Source of the DNA: Prosapia bicincta
Lineage: Eukaryota > Arthropoda > Insecta > Hemiptera > Cercopidae
Reading direction: 5' to 3'
Length of the DNA: 64,000 nucleotides
Assembly: GCA_036971475.1 (NCBI GenBank)
Contig: JBAIZL010000001.1
Span: 99,579,850-99,643,849 of the forward strand
The position numbers and the translations under genes are program-made. Of the stretch, positions 1 to 12,108 are shown piece after piece (the first letter of the stretch is position 1; every line of letters starts with the position of its first letter). The notes under the pieces are model-generated. The model had not been told where the DNA came from. It did no database searches and saw nothing but the letters and a program-made list of their open reading frames with translations.

Positions 1-525
1 GAAATATAAGAAGAACAAGAATTATAACGAAATAAGATATGTGTTGCTGAAAGAAACAAACTTCTCGATGGCGGTCGCCTATTATTAGATCTACTCGGTC
101 TAAAGAAGTAAGTCTTATGAAAGCTGAAAATAATTCAAACCAAAAAAGAAAATTTGTTTGGCAGAATTTCGTTAGCTGTAGAATGAAGTTTGTTCAACCT
201 TATAGCTGGCAAATATGTGTCAGAGGTGGTTGTTAAAAACGCCGCTGATAACTTTAAAGAGTTCAGTATTTTAACAAATCTGAAAATCTGATATTTTTTG
301 TTGAGAAAACCCGTTCTATGTGTGCGAGTAATAACTTTTAATAAATTGTTAATATGTTTTAATTTTCAGCATCTAAAACTGTACAGTTAGTAATTTGGCT
401 GTTTACACATTAAAGGAGTTGACAAAATGAAACACTAAGAATTAAAGTATGCACTTGTTTGTGATGTTATTGGAAAAATTAATTAATTTCTAGGTAGGAA
501 AACAATATTGAAAAATTTGTTTCTT

Positions 526-540
526 GCACTAGGGGGCGTA
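526..540 (+). promoter_or_regulatory. CTCF-like binding motif
   Basis: GCACTAGGGGGCGTA fits the bilaterian CTCF consensus CCASYAGRKGGCRS at 12 of 14 positions by hand count. It stands out as a GC-rich word in very AT-rich surroundings. A single motif match is weak evidence; occupancy cannot be judged from sequence. Confidence 0.3.
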
Positions 541-2067
541 CCGACAAAAGTGATAACAATATAGAGTTGATACATCCTCAAAGGTTTTAACGAAAATTGT
601 CGAAAATGTGACTTTATACATTTTTCATTCAATGTTTACATCTTTATTAGAAGAATGTAACAAAGACTAACATTTACTGTAGTTATTATTAAAATAATGT
701 GGGTAACAAAAAACATTTATTATATGTTTAATGGATACGTTTTTTTAACAACAATTCAAATCAGTTTTGAATTCAAAATAGATAACCTATTATTTATCGT
801 TATATCGAATTATTTGAATTGAGATTTAACCAAATTTAAATAAATTGATATATTTATTAACTGATCAAAACTATTTAGTAATAATCTACGTGTAGAACAA
901 TTGTTCTACAACATAACCTATAACACAAAATCAGCTGTTACATGAAATCATATATTGTAATGAATATACTAGAAGGTATGCGTTTCAGAAATAGCGTGAC
1001 GCGAAAGCAATGATTGGTCACGAAAGCATACTGTCCCTTGGTCACGCTTTTACTAGAGATTTAGAAAACCGACACTATTTAACGTAACAGTACATTATTG
1101 TATTTTCTAAAACCCCTGAGATTTCTCATTTTAAAGTCTTTCCTTTTGCTGGCTACAATATATCTCGATATTTCGTTAAATCTTCTATTTATAGTCTCCG
1201 TAAAGCTGAGATTTAAATCTTACTTTATATTAAAATATCTCGTGTGCTACACTGGGTGGGTGAAATAGGGCAATGGGGCTTATTTATAAATCTCGACCTC
1301 AAGATCTCATATTACTACAATTTTGTAATGAAATTTTCCCTGTGCAAGCTTTTAAGCAATTGTAAAAAGCGGATTTCTTAGTGACAGTTTCAAAATGCAT
1401 TAAAATTAATTTACTTTCGGACCTTTTATTAAAACTTTATTCCGTAATTGCCTACATGTATATATTTTCAGGTAAATGTATTCATACACGGGGACGTCTG
1501 TTGGGCAATGCCGTTTGTGAAAGTTTGAGCGAATAATTACACGATACTGCAACGTGTTTGAATACAGATTCGGAAATGCAAATAATAGTGTTTATATTGT
1601 GTAACTCCAGCAGTAATTGATGTACGAATCAATTAAATTCTACGTGTTTATTTTGATTTGAATTTATTTAGCTCATTATTTAAAATCCCTTGTCTACAAT
1701 TACGTAATTTATCTTTTAATTGCAAATATTTGTACTCTATGGATATAACGTCCACTGCATATTAAAAGGCTATATTGACTTCCAAACGCCATTAAAATTC
1801 AAAACTGATTAGAAGGTAGACAATTTTATTCAACCCGATTGTAGAGACTATAGAGAAGACATTTTCTTGTCCCTGGCATGAGATAAACAAACTACTCCAT
1901 ACAATTTAGGAACCCTTTATATTCTTTAAAAATAATTTAATTTAATTTATGTCAATCCCACCTGTAGAGCTACAATAGTCATTTAGTACCTCAAGTTTAA
2001 ATTCACAGAAATATAGAACGAAAAGACGGTTAATTTTCGAATCAAATTTATTAAATAACAATATTGA

Positions 2068-2104
2068 GGCGACGTTTCGAAAACTAAATTGTTTCATCTT
2101 CAGG
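2068..2104 (-). other. Hammerhead-ribozyme-like core, Penelope-like element remnant
   Basis: On the minus strand CTGAAGA is followed by a stem (AAAC, 6-nt loop, GTTT) and then CGAAACGTC. This is the order CUGANGA, helix II, GAAA of hammerhead ribozymes. Such motifs, usually degenerate, are known from the pseudo-LTRs of Penelope-like retroelements. No reverse-transcriptase coding sequence is adjacent. Probably a decayed terminal fragment. Confidence 0.4.
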
Positions 2105-3687
2105 ACAGTTTTGCTACGTAGACGAAATTCATTAAAACGTTCAATCAAAAACACCACTTCTACATTTCACTTAGAATTTCTCTTTAAATAGTAACCTATT
2201 ACATTTTCGTTGAAGTTTAATATATTTTTTCATATCCAGTGTACCTTCAAATTCTTACGTACTTATGATGTAATTAAAAAAAAAAACTTGAGTAAGAGTC
2301 TCTGTAAACCATTGTTGAACGTAGTTTACACATTCCGTTACATATTTAGTCTACATGAGTTTCTTGTAGGAGGACCTACATATTAGGAAAATACAAAAAC
2401 AATTAATCTGTTTGATCTACATAGCAAAATCAGACTAAAGATGAAAACATGTTAGTTTTTGAAATTTCTTCTTAAGATTGGCAACTAATACATTTTCTGA
2501 ACTACTAAATCAACCTTTTAATCCTAACTTTTAGTAACACATAATAACTGTCATCGCTGAACTATTTTTTTCTACACTCGCAAAGTTACAAAAAAATGAA
2601 TTCAAATTATAAAGTATATTTTAGTATCGTAATAAATTACTGTTTTTAATTAATTTAGAATTTGTTCTATGATTTACTAATATGATTATTTATTTGTTAT
2701 TTAGGATATACTGTGAATTTCTGATATAACATTCATTCTTTGTGTCAATTTTGAGCAAGAGTTTGCGCGTTTCTTTAAAGATGTTTACCTGAAAAACAAT
2801 GATGTTTAAGATCATTCAATAAATACACTTTCACTTTAAGTAATGTCCAACTATTAAAATATATTGAAAGATTCGGTGCATGTATATATAAAAAATAATA
2901 TTACAGAAAAACTCGTTCTAACATTTAAAAATACTTAGCTTATCTTATACTTCTCTTTGCAAATAAAATTCCAAACCGTTCTGTCGAGAATAATAAACCC
3001 ACAACAAGAATGTAATTATTCTTGAAAGGCATTTCATAAGGCAGAATAATGGCTCATAAACTCAAACGAAGAATTCAAAGCTAGGCTTGTTTCAGACTTA
3101 TTATCTTTTTAAAATTTCGACATCTAAAAATCGGAAAGACCAAATGCCTTTATGATTTAGTCAATTTAAAGAAAAGGATTACAATAAAGCTTTAGAAACG
3201 TAAAAATTTAATAACTAAATATTATACTGTAAGAACTAAAATTTCAATTAAGAAACTCACCCTTATGTTTCTATTTTAGTGTACGTTTGATTCTGTCTTG
3301 TGCTGCCACTCTGCGTCAAGAAACTGAAACACCAAGGGGAAAATGAATAATTGATTAAAACAGAAATATATCCCTTTAGAAATGTGTTTCTTAATATTCA
3401 ATTTTTTATTTCAATATATAATTGAATAGTCTATGGTTTTCAAAAGTTATGTAATATTATGCAAGGAATTATTTCAGTTGTTGTATCCCTATCGACACTC
3501 TTTCTGAATGAGTTTCTTGGTTTCGACAATATTTTCAATCTATTTAAATATTTTCAAAAATCTCTTAAAAACATTTGTTCTTTTACAGTTTCAGTGGTTG
3601 TTCAGTTTCATTTCTAATTTTCTCTTTAAACTTTTCATTCTAACTTGTGGAATATTTTGAGCTTGAACTTCGGACTTAGTGTCTATT

Positions 3688-4329
3688 GATATATAACAAG
3701 CGGGTTTCTGGATCTTGTTTCCTCACAATTCAGTGAATGATATATAACAAGCGGGTTTCTGGATCTCTTTTCCTCACAATTCAGTGAATGATATATAACA
3801 AGCGGGTTTCTGGATCTTTTTTCCTCACAATTCAGTGAATGATATATAACAAGCGGGTTTCTGGTTCTTTTTTTCTCACAATTCAGTGAATGATATATAA
3901 CAAGCGGGTTTCTGGATCTCTTTTCCTCACAATTCAGTGAATGATATATAACAAGCGGGTTTCTGGATCTTTTTTCCTCACAATTCAGTGAATGATATAT
4001 AACAAGCGGGTTTCTGGTTCTTTTTTTCTCACAATTCAGTTAGTGATATAGGCTATAACAAGCGGGTTTCTGGTTCTTTCCATTTTCCTTACAATTCAGT
4101 TAATTATATATAACAAGCGGATTTCTGATTCTTTCCATTTCCCACACAGTTCAGTTAATGATATATAACAATCGGGCTTCTGGGTTCTTCCCATTTCCCA
4201 CACACTTCAGTTAATGATATTTAATAAGCGGGTTTCTGGTTCTTTCTTTTTTCCTCACAATTCAGTTAATGATATAGGCCTATAACAAGTGGGTTTCTGG
4301 TTCTTTCTATTTTCCTCACAATTCAATTA
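3688..4329. repeat. 51-bp minisatellite, about 12 copies
   Basis: The word GATATATAACAAGCGGG recurs at 3688, 3739, 3790, 3841 and 3892, giving an exact 51-bp period. The first seven copies are nearly identical; the later ones (from about 4030) carry indels. Two copies have 4-6 bp inserted after GATATA, one of them creating TAGGCCTA at 4275. The gradient from homogeneous left side to diverged right side suggests recent expansion on the left. Confidence 0.95.
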
Positions 4330-4686
4330 CCTTATTAGTTATTCAGATTTTACTCCCTATCTAAAAGTCTTTTCTTATTTATAATTATTTTCTAAGTACT
4401 GAACTATTTTTCTTACTTAATTATACTTTTGTGTATGACTAGCGGAAAAAATTAACACCTGAGATCTATTTTGGTAAACGATATCTTCACACCTATTTTT
4501 CACTCTTTTTTGTTAGATTTTCACCCTAATATTATAAATGATTAGGAGCAATATTGAACCAGTGAAATTTTGTCCTCAAATACCAAATAGTGTTGATACT
4601 AAAGTTTTTTTTCAATAGGTTTATTACCACTTCTATTTGATAGTCTTATAAATAATTATTCTATAAACAGTTGCAAAATATATTAT

Positions 4687-4690
<4 letters not shown>
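4330..4690. other. AT-rich DNA, nothing recognised
   Basis: Short unique stretch between the 51-bp minisatellite and a TA microsatellite. No open frame or motif of note. Confidence 0.6.
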
Positions 4691-4735
<45 letters not shown>

Positions 4736-4764
4736 AACATATATATACACACATATATATAATT
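4691..4764. repeat. (TA)n microsatellite
   Basis: An uninterrupted TA run of about 43 bases is followed by a short CA-interrupted TA run ending near 4761. Confidence 0.95.
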
Positions 4765-6635
4765 ATAATAAAATATGTGATTAAAACTTTGAATGTTTCT
4801 TGCCAGTGCTGCTACCTCTTGTGAAATACTTCAACCATAATAACAAAGGACAATTTACAGTACTGTTTTTAATCAATATTATCTTATATTTTCATGATAT
4901 GTGTAAAATATTCAACAATACTATTTCAGTCATACTTATATATTTGTAAGTTATAAGCAATTAATAAGGTTTTTTTTAGAGTAGTCGTATGTATAAACAT
5001 GCTAACAACAATGACAATACTTGTGGTATTAGTTATAATAATAATCCTAATACCAATAATAATATTGATATTACTTCTACTGTTAATCACAAATATATCA
5101 GTAATAATAATAAATATAAATACCCACAAAAATTTATTTATAAATAGTTTAAAAATAGAAATGTACATTTAAACAATATTCAAGCTGGCTTTATTTAACT
5201 ATACGATATAAAATTATTGTATTTATGAGTATTTAAAAACCCTCATCCTGACCTTTTTGAATTAATGGCAGCAAAATGACTTTTATATTTTGTAATCGCA
5301 ATAACGGTTTGACTTGAACTGATTTCTCGAAAAGTATCAGTTCAAGGTCGTTTTCTGGTGGGCTTTATGTTACCAAGGTCAAAGGTTAGGTACAGCTTAG
5401 GCTTTAAATAACATATTTGCTATTATAATGCTTGATATTGCAATAACTTTATTTTGCAATAATAACATTGGGTGGGCTATGGTATTTGTGAACATTTAAC
5501 AGATGTTTTTTCTTAAAATAATTGGGTAAATAAACCGATAATATTACAGTGTTCAAATATATTGATCATATCTATGCTTCAGTGTTGTAATTAAATCATC
5601 CAGGTACAATAAAAAAAAAAATTTGCTGAAACTGCGTCCAGTATTTGTTGTAGACATTATTATTCTATTGATAATTTAAAAACTGCATATTACAAATTAG
5701 TTACCGTATGCACCAAAACAAACAGTACTAAAGCAATAGCAAGGGTTTGTTGTTTAATGCTAGTTATACGCATGGTTATTTTTCCCTGTAGTTGCACGTT
5801 GATGGATGGTGGGTCAATGAGGAAAATCTTCTCCTTCATCATTCCCCAGACGTTGGCGTGTAATATCAGGGGAGTGTCCTGGATACGAACAGTTTATTCT
5901 AAGGAAGGTGAGGTGATTGTTAAAAGTTTCTTGAAGGAAGTAATGATGTCTAAGGCAGTGTTGCTGGTTGCGCCTTCTGGATGGAACCACTGTGAACGAA
6001 AAGGGAGGTTTCAGGAACAATAAAATTTCGTGAGGTCTCCTACAAAACGACCAACGATGACTCTATATCTAAGAGAAGGCAAGTACAACTGATTCAGTTT
6101 AAGGAATGTATGTTTTACTGCATACGATACAAAGCGCTTCATTTTTTACAAAAGGAATTGATATAATAATAGAGTTGATGAAATAGGGATGATTTGAAAT
6201 TTCAAATTCAAATATATAACCGACTGGGAAGGAAATTACAACCGTTTCGCTCCTACACAGCTTTCATAACGTTACGTCAGTGAAGACAAGGGATAATAAA
6301 GGGTCAAACAGAGATTTAAAAGCACATGTTTACTTCAGATAGATACGTGTGTCCTACTTCTGACTCTAATGCGAGTGTTACAATTATTTGTTTTTGCTTG
6401 TTTAATGTATGATTTAGATTTATTGAAAAATTCTTCCACGAAACTAAATTGGAAAACATACAATACAAAATTAAATGATAATATTAATACAACTGTTGTG
6501 TGAGAATAACAAAATAATACTGAAATAACTAACATACTTGCGTCTGTAAACGTCTCTGAATACTAAGTATCTTGTAAATAACTCCTAATTTATATTTGTT
6601 GATTCCATCTTCTCCATCTTGAGCTACTAGTTATC
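4765..6635. other. AT-rich DNA with a GC-richer segment at 5757-6023
   Basis: Most is featureless. The segment 5757-6023 is visibly richer in G and C and is open for 88 codons on the plus strand and about 68 on the minus strand. The double-strand openness follows composition, and I recognise no family in any frame. It may be an old coding-derived transposon fragment. No splice or start context supports a host gene. Confidence 0.5.
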
Positions 6636-6843
6636 ACTAAACAATTTTAAATGTTTATAAACTTGCCTATAGTAGCACTTACTTTGTTTGTTGAGGACGG
6701 CCGTTTCGGGAGATGAGTCCCATTGTCAACTCATGGGTTACGGTCTGAGTTGACAATGGGACACATCTCCCGAAACGACCGTCCTCAACAAACAAAGTAA
6801 GTGCTACTATAGGCAAGTTTATAAACATTTAAAAGTGTTTAGT
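6636..6843. repeat. Fold-back hairpin element with 98-bp arms and 12-nt loop
   Basis: Bases 6636-6733 are the reverse complement of 6746-6843 with only a few mismatches, around a 12-nt spacer. Each arm carries CCCGAAACG next to GTCC, the same CGAAAC word seen in the other retroelement remnants here. The right arm preserves TTGACAA, a GGGA/TCCC stem and GAAAC, a degenerate hammerhead-like order. A copy of CTAATTTATATT lies on both sides (about 6585 and 6845) but not directly at the ends, so a target-site duplication is unproven. Probably two inverted terminal fragments of a Penelope-like element, or a fold-back MITE. Confidence 0.85.
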
Positions 6844-7602
6844 CCTAATTTATATTAATCAAACACAAAATTTAAGGAATGACTGTAGTTCCAGAAGAGA
6901 CTAGACTTAGCAAGGTTCGTTTATTTACCTCTGTAACACATTATGTTTAAGTTAATTTCCAAATAAAAATGCTTTAATAGTTTGAGTAGAAGGCATTTGA
7001 GGTAAAGGGTGTTGAACGATGCGCAAATAATATCTTTCCTACCGCTTCTCTTCCTCTCAATATTCCACAGTAGAAAAACAAAATGTTAACGCAACTAGTT
7101 CCAACAAGAATTTATTTATTAAACACAATGTATTCGAGTACTAAATTTTGTGCAAATTCTGAAAAAAAACATTAGAAGGCCGTTGAAACGAGATAAAGAA
7201 AAAACTCTAAGTTCAATTTTTTTCCAAATTAGAAATATCATAAGAGAAAATACGGTTTGCTGGGTATGGCCCAGGATGTCACCCAGAACTTTTAATGGCC
7301 TACATCTCACAAGACACTGCTTTCTGGGCATTGGGATGCGTGCGAGAACGCCTAAGTAGGGGTCAGGCATGATAATACATTTTTCAAGCCCAGAGGCTAT
7401 TGTATGTGTAAACCGAAGCTTGTGGGGGAGATCGAAAAGAACATGTCGCGTCAAGTGCGGGATAACATAGAGTTCAATAAAAAATATAATAGTTCACAAT
7501 AAATTCTAAGATACGTTAAAAAGAACGATGAATAACTGCCTATGCAAATAACTAATTAATGAAAAATTCATATACAATTTTATAAGGCATATTTCTAGCT
7601 AT
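6844..7602. other. AT-rich DNA with an open GC-richer patch at 7119-7454
   Basis: The patch is open for 111 codons on the minus strand and 69 on the plus strand, with no recognised family and no splice or start context. Overlapping openness on both strands argues against a real gene. It could be a transposon fragment. Confidence 0.4.
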
Positions 7603-7671
7603 GGGAAAGTTGGCTCAGTGCCAAAGCGCTAGACTTCAAACATGAAGATATTTATCTCGAATCCGAACCAG
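7603..7671 (+). pseudogene. tRNA-like sequence, SINE head or tRNA pseudogene
   Basis: TGGCTCAGTGCCAAAGCG resembles a polymerase III A box (TRGCNNAGYNGG). About 30 bases later ATCTCGAATCC resembles a B box (GGTTCGANTCC). Spacing fits a tRNA or tRNA-derived SINE. The acceptor-stem ends do not pair convincingly and a C-run follows, so a functional tRNA is unlikely. Confidence 0.4.
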
Positions 7672-10600
7672 ACCCCCCCATAAATATATTTATAATTTTA
7701 GTAATAAATTATTATTTTTAAAAAATGTATTAGCATCAAATGTCATTTACTATATGTTTAAAAGTTTATGACCTTGATTAGATGAATAAAAGATTATTTT
7801 ATTGACGATTGAAAATTTGTGCAAGATAATAGGAGAGTGTGAGCTAATACAAGGAATTGCAAAATAGAACATAGTTGCAATTTCCAACCGTTAAAGTCAC
7901 TTATTTCGAAACTCATATGAAGGTCAATACAGTACAAGAGGGTAGACAATAATGGTCAGATGTATCGCCTTAATGGGAAATGTGTGCATCCAAATACTCG
8001 CCCAGTTTAAAACTATCTGTTTAGTCGCAATTTTAATAACTGAACTGTAATGGAAGAATCTCTAAACAACACACAACTCAAAGTAGAATACTAAATGCAA
8101 GCAAACATATTGAATAATAACTAATACCGCTGACGTACTTTCCAAGCAAGATGCGTTATGCGCCAATTCCGGCTCAAAATGGTGTGTGAGGTAAAGTGGA
8201 ATTGCTGTTGTTGGTAGCTTTGTATACGCGTGTGTAACCTTTAAGGTTTGGTATAGTGTTTGAGTTATTTGGGATGTTTTTGTATGAATTTAAAACTTTG
8301 TTGCATTGGAAATAGCTTTTTCGTTTAAATTCTATTAACTTTGTGTTCGTAGTTTTTGCATATTTTAGAATTGTTGAGTTTTTGTCTTCGTTTAAATTGT
8401 GTATTCTTGTAGGTTTGTTGTTATTTTACATCAATATATGTCTCTTTCGTCTTGCGCACTATTCCTAGTTCAAAAATCTCGTAACGAAAAAAAACAAGAT
8501 GAATAAATTCTTATCTTCTTGTTAACGTTTTTTTTATAACCTTGAATTTTATTGTCTTGAATGATCTCTGTATGGTTTCAGAAACGTTGCCTTGATATTA
8601 AGAAATAAGAAACAGACTTTTAATGTCGTTTAGCGTTAGAAGAAAATGCATCTATTGATATTTTAGTAAATTTACGAGAAGTATCTGTTATATATGTCAC
8701 TTGTTTTTTGCCGAACGTTTTTTATATCTTTTAGAGTGAGTGACTACCATTCAGTCTCTTTGACTCATGAATGAGAGACTCATTCGGTCTCTTTGACTCT
8801 TTAGATGCAAAAATATACTTCTCAGATTTTGTGGGTTCCGTAAGTTTGGGATGATGAGGTTGTAGAGGACTAGGATTAAGTGTTTACTAATCAACGGAAT
8901 GTTCTGAGATTAGCAACAAAATAACAAATTTTAATTTATTAAATACATTTGTGTTTGGTAAACATGAAGGTAAAGTAAACTGGGAAAAAATGGTTGGGTA
9001 CAGCGAGTTCAACACCTACTTACAGTAGGTTATTTTACAGCATAAGTAATATCGTACGACACTGAAATGACTTGTATAAAAGTAAAATAATAAAATATTC
9101 ATTTACATTTGAATTATAATAATATGTTTCAAGACACACTCAAATAATACAAAAAATTATGTCATAAAATTCAATGTACAAAAGGGATTGCTTAAAATAC
9201 AAAAAAACGTGTTTTTATGACCGATTCTTCGATTAGGTTCAACCATTGTATGTTCTAAGAATCTTGTAAGAGTGTCTACAACTGCTCGTTTTGCAATAGT
9301 ATTGTAAATGTTTATTAAGGAAAACTGTTTTTTAAAAAACTGCTGAAAACTCTGAACTTCAGTTTAAAATCATTTTTTTCTATTAAAAATATATTGTTTT
9401 CAAGTTTTTATTCATATGTTTCCATATAAAAACAGTAAACACATTAAGCACTGATATTACAGTAGTACCACCAATTAGAATTGTTTGCAAAAGTTTGGAA
9501 TTTTATAGCAATAAATTGAAAAGTCATACTCTATATTGATTACTGCAACGTTTCCAACAAGATTTCCTCTTTAAATTTGTTTCTAAATATAATAGGTCTG
9601 ACAACAAAATAATATTAATTTCTTTTCAAATCCAATCAATATTTGTAGAAAAAAGTGGTTTACAATTTTTTTTTTATTAAGGAGCTAAAATTAAATCAAT
9701 GTTATTTCGCTATTCCTACATTCTTTCTGTTTTCTACTTTGTAAACAAAATGTCTATAATACGTATAACAGCAAATAAAAAAGGTATGATAAATATTTCA
9801 ATATGTGAAGTTAGCTTGAGTGTGACACATCTGAAAACACTTGGGAAGGCACAGGACTACACAAGAGCTTCAGAGTAATATCAGCCATCACACCTAACAG
9901 CTTTTCCAATCTTTCCTTCATTGGAGTTTGAACATACCTTGCAACGTCGTTTGTGGTGTTTTGGAATTTTTAGATGGAGGATATTTTTCTCAGTAAAGTA
10001 TCTGAGAGATAGGCGATTTATTCAAGATGATGTCATTTGCTCCTGTTGATGTACGTTGCCCCTTTGTATGCAGTCAATAATAAAAAAATATAATTTTGAC
10101 CTAATATCTAATGTCTACTATAACAGCATATAGTTTATTTTTTACCTCTGGAATAGATTGAAATTTTATTTTCCTTATACGATATACGTATTAAGGAATC
10201 GTCCTTAATCACAATCTCAATATATATCATAACGAATTCTAATTAGGCCAAATCTAAAATTAAATGTGTTAAAAAACAAAGATGTATATAATGCGGGTTT
10301 CAAAGTCTTGAATACGACTACACACTGTCTGCCAATATTGAAAAACAGAAAGCTTCAGCCCCCGAGAATAATAACGTATTTGGACTAAGCGAGTTGCATA
10401 CAGGAGATGTCGAAGAAGATTAGGACTGTTTTAAGAAATTGAACTGCAGTAGCTTTTCATTAATATTGCGGTTACAAATTTATTGGAATAGACAATAATA
10501 CTTGAGATATTTTTTCAACATTATGCTGGATATTTTTGGTAACAGGTAAGAACAACGAAAGTGACCGTTTCCCAGATCAAGATTTAGAGTTAAGGGTAAA

Positions 10601-10949
10601 CGATCATATTCCGTTACTTTATCGAATATCGAGTGCGTTTTCGGTGATTGTCCGAATATCCAGAAGGTTTTCTGTGATTTTTGTCTAGGTATTTGTAACT
10701 GTGAACACGCACAAAGAAGGATCATTTTCAGCAGCAGCGATGTATTATACCATTCAAATATAATTTTTCCAATTACTCGTTATTTCCTGAAAAATATAAT
10801 AATAAATACAAGCATTGCATTCTCTTATTTTAGAGTATAGATTAAAAAAAATTGCTTGTATTCGTTTTAGATACAAGAATATTTAAAACCGTAGCATAAA
10901 TTGTATTATGGATACATTAATGCAAATACTCTCTAAAACTACTATAAAT
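7672..10949. other. AT-rich DNA without recognisable gene
   Basis: No recognised domain. A minus-strand frame at 10725-10480 (81 codons) contains GNGHFRCSYLLPK, which looks protein-like, with possible acceptor AGs upstream. No family was identified and no good donor was found, so it stays unassigned. A short dyad, GAATGAG-AGA-CTCATTC, lies at 8768-8784. Confidence 0.5.
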
Positions 10950-12108
10950 TAACGCATGGGAATGATACGCTACGCTTGGGTATGGTACATTAACGATTGG
11001 ATATGGTACATTAACGCTTGGGTATAGTACATTAACACTTGGGTATGATACAATTACGCTTGGGTATGGTACATTACCGCTTGGATATGGTACATTAACG
11101 CTTGGGTATAGTACATTAACACTTGGGTATGATACAATAACGCTTGGGTATGATAAATTAACGCTTGGTTATGGTACATTAACGCTTGGGTATGGTACAT
11201 TAACGCTTGGATATGGTATATTAACACTTGTGTATGGTAAATTAACGTCTAGATATGGTACATTAACGCTTGATTATGATACATTAACGCTTAGGTGTGG
11301 TACATTAACGCTTGGGTATGGTACATTAACGCTTGGGTATAGTACATTAACACTTGGGTATGATACATTAACGCTTGGGTATGGTACATTAACGCTTGGG
11401 TATGGTACATAAACACTTGGGTATGATACATTAACGCTTGGGTATGACACATTAACGCTCAGGTACGGTATATTAACGCTTGAATATAGTACATTAACAC
11501 TTGGGTATGGTACATTAACGCTTGAGTATGATACATTAACGCTTAGGTGTGGTACATTAACGCTTTAGTACGATGCATTAACGCTTAGGTATGGTATATT
11601 AACGCTTGAGTATTGTACATTAACGCTAAGGTATGGTACATTAACGCTTGGGTATGGTACATTAACGCTTAGTTATGGTACATTAACGCTTGCGTATGGT
11701 ACATTAACGCTTAGGTATGGTACATTAACGCTTGGGTATGGTACATAAACGTCTGGGTATGGTACATTAACGCTTGAGTATGATTGATTAACGCTTAGGT
11801 GTGGTACATTAACGCTTGGATATGGTACATTAACACTTGGGTATGATATATTAACGCTTGCGTATGATACATTAACGCTTGGGTATGGTACATTAACGCT
11901 TGGGTATCGTACATTAGTGTTTGGGTATGGTACATTACGCTTGGTTATGGTACATTAACGCTTTTGTATAGTACTTTAACGCTTGGTTATGGTACATTAA
12001 CGCTTGGGTATGGTACATTAACGCTTAGATATGGTACAATAACGCTTGGGTATGGTACATTAACGTCTGGGTATAGTACATTAACGCTTAGGTATGAACA
12101 TATACTCC
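10950..12108. repeat. 21-bp minisatellite, about 55 copies
   Basis: The unit ACATTAACGCTTGGGTATGG plus T recurs every 21 bp. Common variants are ACACTTGGGTATGA and GCTTAGGTGTGG. Because 21 is divisible by three, frames stay open and encode heptads such as LGYGTLT (60 and 121 codons), which is a consequence of the period. Copies are moderately diverged and mixed, suggesting repeated unequal exchange. Confidence 0.95.

Larger units (their letters stand above)
1..3687. other. AT-rich DNA without recognisable gene
   Basis: No open frame longer than about 70 codons and no protein family could be recognised on either strand. Two small items inside are listed separately: a CTCF-like motif near 526-540 and a hammerhead-like core at 2068-2104 on the minus strand. 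The rest looks like intergenic or intronic DNA. Confidence 0.7.

Noticed and set aside
7603..7671. Functional tRNA gene
   Set aside because: The A and B boxes are recognisable but the acceptor stem does not pair and the anticodon arm is unclear, so it is listed only as a tRNA-like pseudogene or SINE head.
10480..10725. Minus-strand exon with GNGHFRCSYLLPK
   Set aside because: Protein-like wording and a possible acceptor, but no clear donor and no recognised family; below my threshold for a call.
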